This document shows positions 48,471 through 59,279 of a DNA stretch of 64,000 nucleotides, one piece after another (position 1 is the stretch's first letter; every line of letters begins with the position of its first letter). A model generated the notes under the pieces. The model worked only from the letters and a program-made list of their open reading frames with translations, was not told the DNA's origin and searched no databases. The stretch is from Tenrec ecaudatus. Its lineage: Eukaryota; Chordata; Mammalia; Afrosoricida; Tenrecidae. The stretch lies in contig NC_134543.1 of assembly GCF_050624435.1 (NCBI RefSeq), positions 122,712,475 to 122,776,474 of the forward strand. Reading direction: 5' to 3'. The position numbers and the translations under genes were made by a program.

Positions 48471-48939
48471 GTTGGCAAAGCCCAACAATGGCAAACCCAA
48501 TGGCCACGTTTCCTTCAAGAAAACATTCATGCTCTGAGCACAGAGGGGAGTGAGTTTGCTTATAAAAGTCCCTGCTTTCCCAGAACGATGCCTGGGCTTC
48601 TGTGCCAGGGCAGGGACTTCACACACCCCACGGGAAGAAAACTTGGGGATGGAAAGTTCACCCGGAAGCACTCAGGCCATCTCATCCTGTCTATGGCAAA
48701 GGCTGGACCCAGTACAAGCGGTTTCCAGGTTTGGGGCGGTGGGGGTGGGTGGGGTTGGTGCACTGCTAAAACTGGATGGTTCAACAGTGTTGCGTTGAAG
48801 AGTGCCCCCCCCCAAAGGGCTGGCTGGACCATGATTCTTAGCACGATGCAGTTAGCCTCCATTGGGTGACCTGTGGTCATTAACCATGTGTCATTAACGA
48901 TGTGTCATTAACCTCTGTGGTGCCACGGCCAACTACGAG
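48471..48939. other. unassigned stretch with a small tandem array
   Basis: A 14-bp unit GTCATTAACCATGT is present 2.7 times at 48876-48913. Otherwise nothing recognised. Confidence 0.45.
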
Positions 48940-49268
48940 GCAGTTGTGCTAATGAGGCAGGTTGAAATCTAGAAGATGCTACCAGAAATCAGAGGGAAGA
49001 GCTTGGAGGAGAGAGTATCCTTTGGAGCCCTGGTCTCTGCACTGAGATTTCCCTCGATCCAGGAGAAGACAGATGACAAGACACTTGGGTCTCTCTAAGG
49101 AACCAGGAGGCAGCAGCTAAGGCCACATGGACCTTCCTCCAGAAAGAAAGTCTTTGCTGAGAGTTGGCAGTGGAATTCTAGTTGCCTCAACTATGAGCGA
49201 ATAAACTTTTGTTTCTTAAAAACATCCACTTTGGGTATATCTGTTAAAGCAGCGCTAGACGACTAAGA
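48940..49268 (+). mobile_element. MaLR/LTR-like right half
   Basis: AATAAACTTTTGTTTCTTAA AAAC, CTTTGGGTATATCTGTTAAA GCAGCGCTAGACGACTAAG match the 3' end style of mammalian MaLR-type LTRs. The left limit is not resolved. Confidence 0.45.
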
Positions 49269-49714
49269 TGTGGGGAAAACACGGGATCTTTGCCAAGGTA
49301 TGGACATGGTGGGAGTCACAGAGCGCTCTGGACCCAGGAATGGCACGATCCTCAAGATCACCCTTGTTGGTGTGGAAAACTTTAATATATTTCATCTTTT
49401 ACCTTAATCCACAGCCGCTGTCTTCTGTAGCTTGGGAAATGGCCCTTTTCCTTTACAGTCCTTAGAAATTTCTTATGTAACCTTGTGGCTCGCACTGTAT
49501 TTCTTTGGGTTTCATATTTTCCGTTGCTCCTTCCAAGGCTAGCTGGATTGCAGAGCTCAGTTTGTGATTTTGAAATCAAAATTAAATGACAACAACATCT
49601 CAACCTAGAGAAAAAACAAACAGAAAAAGATGATGGGCTAATGGAAAGAAACCATCGTGAAGAAATCCAGGTCCAAATTCCAGGTTCCCTTTCCCTAGGA
49701 CCCCATGGTGCTCA
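49269..49714. other. unassigned non-coding stretch
   Basis: Nothing recognised. Confidence 0.4.
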
Positions 49715-49975
49715 TTGTGACTGTTGTTATTAGGAGTGACCCTGTGCACCGCAGAATGAAACACTGCCCACTCCTGCATCCTCCTTACAACGGTCATTGT
49801 GCTTGAGCCCATGGCTGCAGTGTTGTAAATTCATCTTCTGGAAGAGCTTTCCCTTTCTCTCTGCCCTTCCACTTTACTAAGCATGATGTCCTTCTCCAAG
49901 GACTGGTCTCTCTTGATGAAGGTCCAAAGTGCATGCGATGAAGACTCTACCATCCTTCTATGATAACACCTGTTC
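49715..49975 (-). mobile_element. RTE-type LINE 3' end, minus orientation
   Basis: GCACCGCAGAATGAAACACT GCC, GCTTGAGCCCATGGCTGCAG, CTAAGCATGATGTCCTTCTC, GTCCAAAGTGCATGCGATGA: reversed RTE tail. Confidence 0.85.
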
Positions 49976-50369
49976 ACCTTGGGGGGGGGGGGCTGCTCGT
50001 ACTTTAATGCTGATGACAGAGCTGCCAGCATCGCAGCATCCCCGAAGCCCCCGCAGTAAAACAAACAGAAAGACAGTTGGTGGATTCACCTGATCAGCAT
50101 TATTGAACAAACCACCCATTCTCGAACTCATCAGTAAGGTGTATTATATAGACCATGCACTCCATTCACGAGTTCAGATTCTCCATTCATGAGTCCATAT
50201 TGCTAGCTCTTGACCCCAGGAGTGTTTCTCTCCATTCTGGGCATGTATCTGTTTGCATTCCATTTCTAGGAACTAGAACCCCAATGTGAAATCATCAAAA
50301 AGAAGGGAAAGTAGCTACAATATAAAAGGAAGAATGAATGCATTATTGTCAAGGAATATGGAACATACC
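49976..50369. other. unassigned non-coding stretch
   Basis: Contains an 11-nt G run (49981-49991); nothing else recognised. Confidence 0.4.
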
Positions 50370-50690
50370 ATAGACTGTAAGAAGAGTGAATACATCTTTC
50401 TTAGAAGAAGCCAGTATATTTCTTAGAAGCAAAGATGGTCCTGCTTCAATATCATGTACTTTGGACATGTTATCTGGAGGGACCAGAGCCTGGAGAAGGA
50501 CCTCGTGCTTGGTAAATTAGAGGGTCATAGAAAGAGAGAAAGACCTTCGAGAAGATGGACTGGTGCAGGGGCTGCAACAGCAAGAATTGTGAGGATGTCA
50601 CAATCCTTGCTACATTTGTATATAGGGTTGTGATGGGTTGGAGACAACTTGAAGTCCCCAACAACAACATTGTAGGGTGGTCGTGAGGAT
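50370..50690 (+). mobile_element. RTE-type LINE 3' end, diverged
   Basis: CATGTACTTTGGACATGTTA, GGAGAAGGACCTCGTGCTTG GTAAATTAG, AGATGGACTGGTGCAGGGGC, and the tail CCCCAACAACAACATTG. Confidence 0.8.
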
Positions 50691-51477
50691 GGTGACCTTT
50701 GCAGCTCAATGCTGTCGACAAAATCCTCTTCATCTCTATATTTTCCCTCTCTCATTTTTAGGGGAGAAAATAATTCCCAGAAGTGCTCTGTCCCCAAAGA
50801 CTTTCCTTTATATCTATTAACTGGAACTGATTCACAAGACTACTCCTAAACTAACCCTGACAAAGGGATTAGGAGTATCAGAATGAGTTTAGGTTGATCA
50901 AGATTTACTCTTAACATGACAGAAGATAACCTTCCCTTTAGGGGTGGATATGCAAGCACACTTACAATCCAATAAGTTGGCAGCCATCTCTGCTACCCAA
51001 AACCATTGACGTTCAGTCAACTTTGACCTACAGTGACCTGATACAGGACCTTGAGATGCACAGCTTGTAAAAAGAATAAATCAGACAGGCACAAAGTAAC
51101 ACTAAGACGTAGACTATTTCCTTGGGAATATGGTCCTGAAAAAGCCCGTGACGTTTGGGATCCTGGAGAGTTGAGTGACAGATCACATGGCAGGTCACCT
51201 AGGGAGGAAAGACTCCCCCAAGAGAGATGGTTGTAACTAAGGGGGAAGGGTCTGTACCCAGAAGATCAAGCTCAACTGCTTAATTACTTGGCTTAGGTTT
51301 TCCTTCACAGACAGAGAGCAACCCAACATAAGAGAATGATGATACCCTAAGTATGACTAGAGGATCTTCCCACCCACCAGTCTCCCACCCTCTTCTGCCC
51401 ATCACAGGGAGAGCCCTGCGTGTACATCCCTGCCTGTGAAGGAAGTCTTCACGCAGATGCTCGCTCACGCTCGAAGA
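50691..51477. other. mostly unassigned; AfroSINE-like piece at 50993-51065
   Basis: AAAACCATTGACGTTCAGTC AACTTTGACC is consistent with a reversed SINE 3' end. The remainder is unrecognised. Confidence 0.35.
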
Positions 51478-51533
51478 CACCAGGGTACCATTTGGTAAAT
51501 TGCTACTGCAAAGCAGTGAATGGTACCCTGGTG
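51478..51533. repeat. perfect 15-bp inverted repeat with nested inner stem
   Basis: CACCAGGGTACCATT (51478-51492) and AATGGTACCCTGGTG (51519-51533) are exact reverse complements around 26 nt, inside which ACTGC/GCAGT form a second stem with loop AAA. The outer arm ending resembles the AfroSINE head (CCCTGGTGGC). Origin not determined. Confidence 0.85.
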
Positions 51534-52124
51534 GCCTCGCAGACGGATTGTATCCCTAGACGTGTTTAATTTATCTCTGTGGGGAATTTACACCCTGGGA
51601 AAATCTGGTTAAATGTATAAATGAATCGTCTAACCAGCCAAGATTGAAGATATCATAAAAAATCATAACGCCAGAAGGCATTCCCTGAGAGCAACAGGTT
51701 CACCCCCAGCTCTCCTGACTCACTCTCACAGCCTCGCACAAAGGACATGTCTCCATTGCTCTCAGAAGAGTACCAAGGAAGATGCTCCGGGCTAGCATTC
51801 CAATGTTTGACCTTGAGAAGCCTTCTGCTTAGCTAACTTAGATCCCTGAGGCTATAGTCTGGGCTCCGTTCAAGCTTCTCTGCTTGACATGGAGGAGAAA
51901 TAGCAGCACCCTCTGAACCAGAACTTCCTTAATAAGTTTAGTCATTAAGCTTCTAATGGGTCTAAAGTTTTTGGGTTTTTTGTTTGTTTGGTTTTTTTTG
52001 GAGAAGGGGGTGGGGTGGGGCGGTTAAGCTCCTGTTTAATGATTCTCACTTCATTGTTCAATGTGAAACAAAATTCCAAGAATCTTGGGTCATTTTAAGA
52101 AATGTGTCAGGATAGAGTACTTAC
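51534..52124. other. unassigned non-coding stretch
   Basis: T/G-rich at 51967-52022; no family recognised. Confidence 0.4.
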
Positions 52125-52215
52125 AAGGCTGTGTCAAACAAGAAGTCCAACCAGAATGCTCCTTTGAAGTAAGCATGGTGAGACTTCATCTCACTTACTT
52201 TGGACACATAGAGAT
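52125..52215 (+). mobile_element. short RTE fragment
   Basis: AAGTCCAACCAGAATGCTCC TTTGAAGTAAGCATGGTGAG ACTTCATC and TTACTTTGGACACATAG. Confidence 0.7.
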
Positions 52216-52249
52216 ATTCTTTACGTTATTCCAATTAAATAACCAGACT

Positions 52250-54060
52250 TACCTTAATCTTCTAAGTTGTCTATCTCTCCCTCATGAACATAATCTGACT
52301 GTCCCCTAAGGTTCCTATCTAATCTTTTGAGTTGTTGTTGTCAATTTCATCCCACAGTTACCTTAGGGTAAATATTTGTTACTATTTTATCTACACTATT
52401 GTTCAGTTTTTGCATGACTTAAGTTGATATTTTTGGTTTAAATTTTAAAGCTTATCTTAGGGCAATAGCTTGTAGATTCATGGACTTTCTGTGACTCCAT
52501 AAAGTCTAGAATCCATTAGAATCATCAACTCTGTTTTGAATCCCTCCTCTCTGATTAGGATTCTTTAATGAGATCTTTGATCAAAATGCTCCATCATTAT
52601 AGCTGGGCAGCATGCAGTTTTTCTGGTCTCTGGGTAAAGGAGACAATTGTCCATGGAAGCAATTAGTCACACAATCCATATCCTCATCCTATCCATGGCT
52701 CTTCTTTATTCTTGATGGTTCCAGATGAATAAAAACCAGTTGATGTGCCTTGGAAGGATGCTTACAAGTTTAAAAACCACAGGCACTATGAAATAAACAA
52801 GGAAGTAGAACTGAAACACTAAACACACATGATCAGGCCAACTAACCTGCATGTCTTATGAAACTATGACCTTCAACCTCCAAACCACGGAACCAAATCC
52901 CATGAGATGTTTGGTTGTACATAAGCAAGCTCAGCTCGCTCGCTCTCTCTCTCATTATTGTAAATATACTTACCACATATTTTCGGCAATTAGTTTATTT
53001 AAAGGTACACTACTTATGGACAACAGTTGCAGTAATTGGGGTGCAATCCTACCCTTAATGTAATTTTCCTACCACCATTAGTCTTAGGGTTCCCCTTGAT
53101 TTCTGTCTCTTGTAATCAATAATATGCTTTAGTCTCTATACATTTGCCTGTTTTCCCATTTTGTAATAGAAAGGCCCCAATATTTGTCCTTTTGTCCCTG
53201 ACTTATTGTGTTCAGCATACGGTTTTTAATCGTCATCAATATGTAATACCTCATTTCTCCCACCGGCTGAGTAGTATCCCATTATATGTCTGTACCACAG
53301 TTAATTTATCCACTCGTCTGTTGACAGGCATCTAGGTCATTCTCACCTTTTTGTGGCTGCTGTAAGTGGTTCTACAGTGAATATTGAGGTATATGCACAT
53401 GTCTCTCTTGAATCTCTGTGTTCATGTCTTTGGGTGTGCATCTAGGGGTGGAAGGGCTGGATCGATGATCGTTCTGTTTTAGTTTTGTGACAAACCACCC
53501 TACTCTTGTCAACAAATGCTACATATTGCACTCCCAATAGCAATGGAGAAGGGTTCCCGTTTCCATATATCCTCATAAATTTATTATTTTCCATTTTGTT
53601 TGTTTGTTTGTAATATCAGCGATTGCACCAGAGTGAAGCGATACCCCACTGTCGTTTTTATTTGCATCTCTCTTATGGCCGAGGATACCGAGCACCCTTC
53701 CACATATGTGGTGGCGATTTGATTGGCCTCTTTGGTGAAATGCTGATTCAAGTCCATGGCCCATTTTCTAATTGGGCATTTGCACTTCTGCTGTTCAATT
53801 TTCATAGACACACACACACACACACACATGTTACTGGGTTCTTGTCAGATATATGGTTTCCAGAACAGTTTTTTCCACTTGGTAGCTTGTCTTTCATTTT
53901 TTTGATGGACAAAAGTTTTAAATTTTTATGAGGTCCCATTTACCGATTTTGTTGTATGTCGTTTGCACTTTTGAAACTATAGTAGGTAATCCATTGTTGA
54001 GATTTGTTTTGTGCGTGGTGTGCAGGGGAGCCACGTGTGACTTCCTCTGGTTAGGCAAAG
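52250..54060 (-). mobile_element. L1 LINE, 3' UTR and ORF2 C-terminal part, minus orientation
   Basis: Reading the minus strand 5' to 3' gives the end of ORF2 and then the 3' UTR. Plus-strand landmarks: CCTCCTCTCTGATTAGGATT (52544), GGTCTCTGGGTAAAGGAGAC (52625), TTGTGGCTGCTGTAAGTGGT (53352), GTCCATGGCCCATTTTCTAA (53752), TGAGGTCCCATTTACCGATT (53930). The order matches reversed mammalian L1. It continues at 55705 after the RTE/LTR insertions. Frames are broken throughout. Confidence 0.8.
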
Positions 54061-54324
54061 GGAAGGAGAATGCAGCTACATATCGGCCCATGGTTAAATC
54101 CGGTGAGGCAGAGATCAGGCATGCCTTCCTCCTTTAGTCTTCTTTATCCTATTTTTACATTAACCATCCTTCCCATGGTGGTCTTCTTCTCTGCTGGGTT
54201 TGGTAGTTTGTTTCAATGGCCACCCAGAACTCATGGTAGGGTTTATTAGGGAAGGTAACAGCTTACTGAAAATCATGATCAGAAAACATTAAGGACGCAG
54301 TCCTTTGTCCTCAGCAGCACCCCT

Positions 54325-54759
54325 TAAGCATGCCAGCAGCCAGAGAGGCTGGTCCAAATGAAGAACATGGATTCAGGATCGGAGGGTGGCTTATTAGCAA
54401 CCTGCAGCATACAGAGGACACAAGTTTGCTTGGTGAAAGCGAGGAGGGCTTGAAGAACTTCCTGATGAAGATAGAGGATGGCCGCCTTCAAAATAGGTTA
54501 CAATTTAATGTAAAGAAAATTAAAATCTTCACAACGGAAGCAGGAGAAAGCATCAGGATAAGGGGAGAAAGGATTGAAGTTTTTAAGGATTACATCTAGC
54601 CTGGTTCTACAATCAATGCTTATGGAAGCATCGTCAGCGATCAAAAGACTTTTGCATTGGGTAAATCTGCTGCACAAGGCTGCTTCAAAGTGTTGGACCC
54701 TAGAATGCTAATTTAAGAACAAAGGTGTGGCTCAAGACCTGGCATTTTCAATTGCCTCA
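54325..54759 (+). mobile_element. RTE LINE, reverse transcriptase fragment, left piece
   Basis: The frame at 54330-54599 reads EESEEGLKNFLMK-like text (GESEEGLKNFLMKIEDGRLQ), the segment just after the catalytic YADD of RTE reverse transcriptase. The catalytic motif itself is degenerate here (HTEDT). The element breaks off at 54759 where an LTR is inserted and resumes at 55274. Confidence 0.88.
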
Positions 54760-55268
54760 TGAGGTAGTTTATTATGCCAAACTGACCGATAAACACATGT
54801 GGGGTTAATTGAAGGGCAGAGGGATAAATGGCTCAGTGAGCCTCGCCTTTCTAGTTCTCGGGTCTCTTGCTTTGTGATGGTCAGAACAGGCTGTAGCTGC
54901 CTTAGCCAGTTCCCTGCTTCAGCTGGCAAGGCTCACTTCCTGCAAGACATCCCTGAGTAGAAGTCACATGAACCCCGATGCAGCCCTGGGTGCTGGAGCA
55001 GCCATGTGGGGACCCCTGCCAGCAATGAGATGCTTACACATTCACTGATTTGGCTTTCCTCCTGTAGTCGGCATCATTGTGTGTGTTTTGTGAGATGGAG
55101 GAGGACTTTGTGGATTGGTGTTGGACATATGGGTCAATGTTGGTCTTGTGGGCTTGGGCAGCACTGGGTTGGGATGTTTTCTTGATGTGCACTTACCCTT
55201 TATATAAAACTCTGTCTTATACATGAGTTTCTGTGGATTTGTTTCTCTAGTTTACCCAGACTAACACA
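54760..55268 (+). mobile_element. solo LTR inserted into the RTE, copy D, with 5-bp duplication
   Basis: 509 bp beginning TGAGGTAGTTTATTATGCC and ending CTAACACA, bounded by CCTCA at 54755-54759 and CCTCA at 55269-55273. Removing it restores continuous RTE sequence (...ATTGCCTCA|TTTGCATGTGAAAG), so the boundaries are certain. It shares the TATATAAAACTCTGTCTTAT and TGGATTTGTTTCTCTAG blocks with the LTR at 2118-2618. No coding capacity. Confidence 0.88.
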
Positions 55269-55273
55269 CCTCA

Positions 55274-55650
55274 TTTGCATGTGAAAGAAGGACACTGAGT
55301 AAAGAAGACGGAAGAAGAACCAATGAGTTTGAACTGAGGTGCTGGAGAAGCATGTTGAAAGTCCCATGGATTGCCAAAAGAACAACCAAGTCTATCTTGG
55401 AAGAAGTGTGGCCAAGTGCCCCTGAGAGGCAAGGACCGTGGGTTCATCTCGGGTTCTTTGTTCCTGTTATCAGGAAAGACCAGTTCCTGGAAAAGGATAT
55501 CATATTTGGTAAAGTAAGGGGCGGTGAAAAATAGGAAAATCTTTGACACGGTGGATTAGCATAGCGGCCGCGATGATGGGCACAAATATAACAACCATCG
55601 TGAAGGTGACATCGGCCCCAACCCTGTTTTCTACTGGTGTGCATGGGTAG
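55274..55650 (+). mobile_element. RTE LINE, right piece
   Basis: Continues the RTE split at 54759: TTTGCATGTGAAAGAAGGAC, AAGAAGAACCAATGAGTTTG, GAAAGTCCCATGGATTGCC, AGGATATCATATTTGGTAAA. The end near 55650 is approximate. Confidence 0.85.
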
Positions 55651-55704
55651 CTGTGGCCAGAAGCCACTCGATTGCACCGAAAACCCTGTTGCATCCGAAG
55701 CAGA

Positions 55705-57560
55705 CTGTTTTGATTCCTGTAGCTTCATACTGCTATACCTACTTTAAAAATCAGACGGTATGAGTCTTGTGTTGGATTTTCTCTTTCAATGCTGTCTTAG
55801 CTATTCAGGATGTCTTGCCATTCAATATAAAGTTGAGGATTTATTTTTGCTTTTTCCTCACATTTCCTATGAGTTTTTATTATTAGTTAAGTCATGAGTC
55901 AGGATTCCAGGAGAGAAGTGTGGAGGACCAGTTCAGATCTTCCAAGGAAACGTGCCTTTTGCCCGGTGGTCCTCCCAGGCGGACACCCAGGAAAAGGGGC
56001 AGGGGGGCCTGTGCACATGCTGATCCCACTGACAGATGGAGGCGTCACCCCCTTGGCATTCATCACCTCCCCAAAGTGGTGGACGTCCAGGGAGTTCTGC
56101 CAGACGTTCCTGGTTTGGTTCTGGTTGGGGAAGCAGCTGTCAAAAGGCGCATTTCAGTAGTTCTTGATTTTGGTGTTGATGTCTCCTGCCATGGTGGTGA
56201 CTCCTAAGGTGCCCCCTGAAAACGCAGGCAGCTCAATGTGATCCCCGAGAAAATACCTGATTTTTGAATTTATATAAAGAGGGCTGTTGGAATTTTCTTT
56301 GGAATTGTATTGAGTCTATAGATCACTTTGAGAAAGGTTGACCTCTTCACAATACTAAATCTTAGAATCCATGAAATGGAGCATCTTCATCTTCTTTAAG
56401 CAGTGGTTTATAGTTTTTCTGGTTTCCTTCATGTTCTTATTAGATTTAGTTTTACGTATTTTATTTTCTTAGATGAATTATAAATTATTTCACTAATTTG
56501 CCTTTCAGATTTCTCTTATTTGTGTAGAAACTCAACACAATTTTATACCCTGCAACATTGCTAAATTTCTCTATGTGCTCTAGACATTTTCTTGTGGACT
56601 CTGGGATTTTCTACATATAGGGTTATTTCTTCCACAAATAAAGATCAATTTCCATTCTTTTTCCAATCAGTATTTTAAAATTTTACTTTTTCTCCTCTTA
56701 TTGATGTGGTTTGGACTTCCAATACAATATTGAACAGAAGTGGTGAGAATGGGTCCCTGGTTTCCATGGGAAAACTGTCAGTCTTTCTCCGTAAGTGTAT
56801 CGCTAGATATTGGTTTCAATCTGTGTCCAGAGTCATATTGAGGGATTTCTTTTTGGTTTCCATCTTCTTTAGAGTTTTCATCAAGAATGGTTATTGTATT
56901 TTACCAAAGATTTCTCTATATCCATGGAGATGATCACGTGGTTCTTCTCCTTTGTAGTAGATGTGCTGTGTGTCAATTATTAATTTCCTAATGTTGAACC
57001 ACCCATGTATCTCTGTAATAAAATACACTTCATCTTGGTGTGTGACTCTCTTAGTATGATGCTGGATTCTGTTCATTACTATTTTGTTGAGATTTTATTT
57101 TTAATCTACATTCACAAGTCATTGGCCTGTAGATTTACTTTCTTGTGGTATCATTGTCTGGTTTGAGTATCATGGTTATGTTGATTTTTATATTATGAAT
57201 TAAAAGAACAATTATTTCTTTTCTAAGAGTTAAAATTGCATTGATATAAATTCTTCTCTGGATGTTTGTTTTAATTCCTTAGTGAAACTGTGAGATTTTT
57301 GATCACTGACTCAATCTCTTTATTTGATATAAATCTGTTGAAATGTATCTTTTCTTGAGACAATGTTGGCAGCTTGTGTGCTTCTAAGAATTTATCCAGT
57401 TCATCTAGGCTATCAAGTGTATTGCTATACAGTTATTTATTAGATTCCATAGTAATTCTCTTTATTTCTATCGGGGTGTAAAGGCCCTCTTTCATCTTTT
57501 ATTTTGGTTATTTGCATCTCTTCTCTCATTGCCTTTATCACTCTAGCTACCATCATAGTC
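55705..57560 (-). mobile_element. L1 LINE, ORF2 reverse transcriptase part, minus orientation
   Basis: Continuation of the L1 at 52250-54060. Landmarks in reversed ORF2 order: TGCTGTCTTAGCTATTCAGG (55791), AATTGTATTGAGTCTATAGA (56304), TATACCCTGCAACATTGCTA (56543), ATATTGAACAGAAGTGGTGA (56729), CATGGAGATGATCACGTGGT (56923), GATGCTGGATTCTGTTCATT (57058). Many stops and indels; a fossil copy. A COX6B1 retropseudogene interrupts it at about 55858-56240. Confidence 0.88.
55850..56240 (-). pseudogene. COX6B1P: COX6B1 processed pseudogene
   Basis: Minus-strand copy of the mRNA for cytochrome c oxidase subunit 6B1, an 86-residue intermembrane-space subunit of complex IV. The ATG is at 56192-56190 and the original stop TGA at 55935-55933: 260 nt against 261 expected. 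The frame reads MAGDINTKIKNY, an in-frame stop replacing residue 13, then [17 protein letters not shown] 1-nt loss follows NAKG, and the end GTFPWKI-stop is recovered in the shifted frame. The first twin-CX9C cysteine, expected after QTRN, is changed to Val. The 5' leader CACCTTAGGAGTCACCACC and a 3' UTR with AATAAA at 55881-55876 are present, and A-rich DNA follows at 55838-55857. No introns. It sits inside an antisense L1, consistent with L1-mediated retroposition. Confidence 0.93.
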
Positions 57561-57675
57561 AAACGCACTACCATACTGTCAATTCCAACTGATACTCTGT
57601 CCTATAGATGCTCCTGTGGGTTTCAGGTAGTGTAAATCTTTACAGGAGCAGAAAGCCCAAAGGAACAGGGCATCT
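57561..57675 (-). mobile_element. AfroSINE fragment, minus orientation
   Basis: ATAGTCAAACGCACTACCAT, CTGTCCTATAGATGCTCCTG TGGGTTTC and TCTTTACAGGAGCAGAAAGC; the head is missing. Confidence 0.75.
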
Positions 57676-57771
57676 CCAGAAGACCAAGTAGAACATTAAA
57701 ATGAAATAGGCAAACATCTAAAATGCCTAAAAGAAAGAGTGGCGCCAGAAAGAATGTAAAACCCGGGTTGC

Positions 57772-58216
57772 AATATTGAGTTAAGAAAACATCCCAACCC
57801 AGTGCTGACCAAATCCACGAGTCCAACATTATTAACCCATATGTCCGACACCAATCTACAAAGTCCTGCTCCATCTCACAAAACACATGAAGTGACGCCG
57901 ACTACAGAAGGAAAGCAAAGGCAGTGAACGTGTAAGCATCTCATTGCTGGCAGGCGTCTCCATATGGCTGCTCCAGCACCCAGGGCTGCATTGGGGTATG
58001 TCCATGTGACTTCTCCTCAGGGATGTCTTACAGGAAATGAACCTTGCCAGCTGAAGCAGGGAACTGGCTAAGGCAGCTGCACCCTGGTCTGACCATCAGA
58101 GAGCAAGAGATCTGAGAACTAGAAAGGCGAGGCTCACTGAGCCATTTGTCTTGCCACTCTTCAATTAACCTACATGTGTTTATTGGCCAGGTTGGTACAA
58201 TAAACTAACTACCTCA
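57772..58216 (-). mobile_element. LTR-like repeat, copy E, inverted relative to copy D
   Basis: The minus strand starts TGAGGTAGTTAGTTTATTG at 58216 and parallels copy D throughout (CCAGCTGAAGCAGGGAACTG GCTAAGGCAG on the plus strand, GAGATGCTTACACGTTCACTG on the minus). The right end is lost at about 57772. With copy D it makes an inverted pair about 3 kb apart. Confidence 0.75.
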
Positions 58217-58224
58217 CCTTTAAA

Positions 58225-59260
58225 AATAGAACAAATATTTTATTGGAGCTAATCCAGACATCATACCATTCCATAGTTCAATCATATCAAGCAGTGCTGT
58301 ACAATCACTACGGCAATCAGTTTCAGAACATTTTCTTCCTCCTTGAACTCCTTGATTTGAAGTTGTTCTTAACCCCCACCTCCCCTACTGTAGGAAGCTT
58401 TAGGAGCCCTTATTCTAGCTATTGTCTCTATAGATTGACATCACCTCGGTTTCATATACTGAAAACCATAGAAAAAACACATAACAGAGACACAGGCAAA
58501 CTCCAATATGAAAAAAACCCACAAAAATATTAAAAACCAGATCAAGTGCAATGTGTATTAGAAAGGAGATCAAGTGACAAGGTTTTAACTGTTCAAGTTG
58601 GATTTATCATTTTAATCTACAGTAGCCATCTCTCCAATACCCTCTGCCTGATAACCAAGTTCTTCCCATCCTCAATTATCATTAAAGGGAAATCACCGAG
58701 GCTTATTCCCTGTGAAACTCCTGAAAATGTATTTTGGGTTTCCACTGTCATCTGTAGCCTTCTCCACACCAGAAACTCACAATTTAAGCTCTGATAGCAT
58801 TGTTCCCTTCAAATGGAAGTTGGTGTCCTTCTTCCACATGGGCTTAGTTGGCACCTCTCTTAGATGGCTGCTTGTTTGAAAACAAACCTTAAAGACCCCA
58901 GACATTCTTCTTTCTGGTAGACGGACACCATCTAATTTCTTCACCACACTTGGCTATAGCACAGCACTTCTCAATCCTTTGGGGGTCAGACGGCCCTTTC
59001 ACGGGGGTCGACCAATTCACAAGAGTAGTAAAAGTACAGTTATAAAGTAGCAACGAAAATAATATTATGGTTGCGGGGTCACCACAACATGAGGAACTGT
59101 ATGAAAGGGTCACGGCTTTAGGAAGGTCGAGAACCACTTCATAGCACCTATATCTTCATGAGTGTATTGAGCAGGGGCTCTGGCTTATCGTAATACTGCC
59201 GGTGGTCTTCTCCACCGCCACCCCACCCCCTTTTAAATTGTTTCTGCTATATGCTTCACC
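58225..59260 (-). mobile_element. old afrotherian L1-type 3' UTR, minus orientation, split by SPIN
   Basis: Begins AATATTTTATTGGAGCTAAT; later TTCTTCCACATGGGCTTAGT, GATGGCTGCTTGTTTGAAAA, AAGACCCCAGACATTCTTCT, AATTTCTTCACCACACTTGG. It is a more diverged member of the family at 11516, 21984 and 45547. It resumes with CACCTATATCTTCATGAGTG after the SPIN insertion; the far end is approximate. Confidence 0.7.
58962..59139 (-). mobile_element. SPIN-type hAT transposon, non-autonomous, internally deleted
   Basis: Left terminus CAGCACTTCTCAATCCTTTG GGGGTC and right terminus GGTCGAGAACCACTT are imperfect terminal inverted repeats. Internal text CACCACAACATGAGGAACTG and AAAGTAGCAACGAAAATAAT is that of the SPIN non-autonomous element. 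Flanks TATAGCAC (58955-58962, overlapping the first base) and CATAGCAC (59140-59147) agree at 7 of 8 positions, the 8-bp duplication expected of hAT. 178 bp, no transposase. Confidence 0.8.
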
Positions 59261-59279
59261 ATTTATGAAGTCCAGAAAG

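Noticed and set aside
55894..56207. Plus-strand frames of 88 and 95 residues
   Set aside because: They are antisense to the COX6B1 pseudogene on the minus strand.
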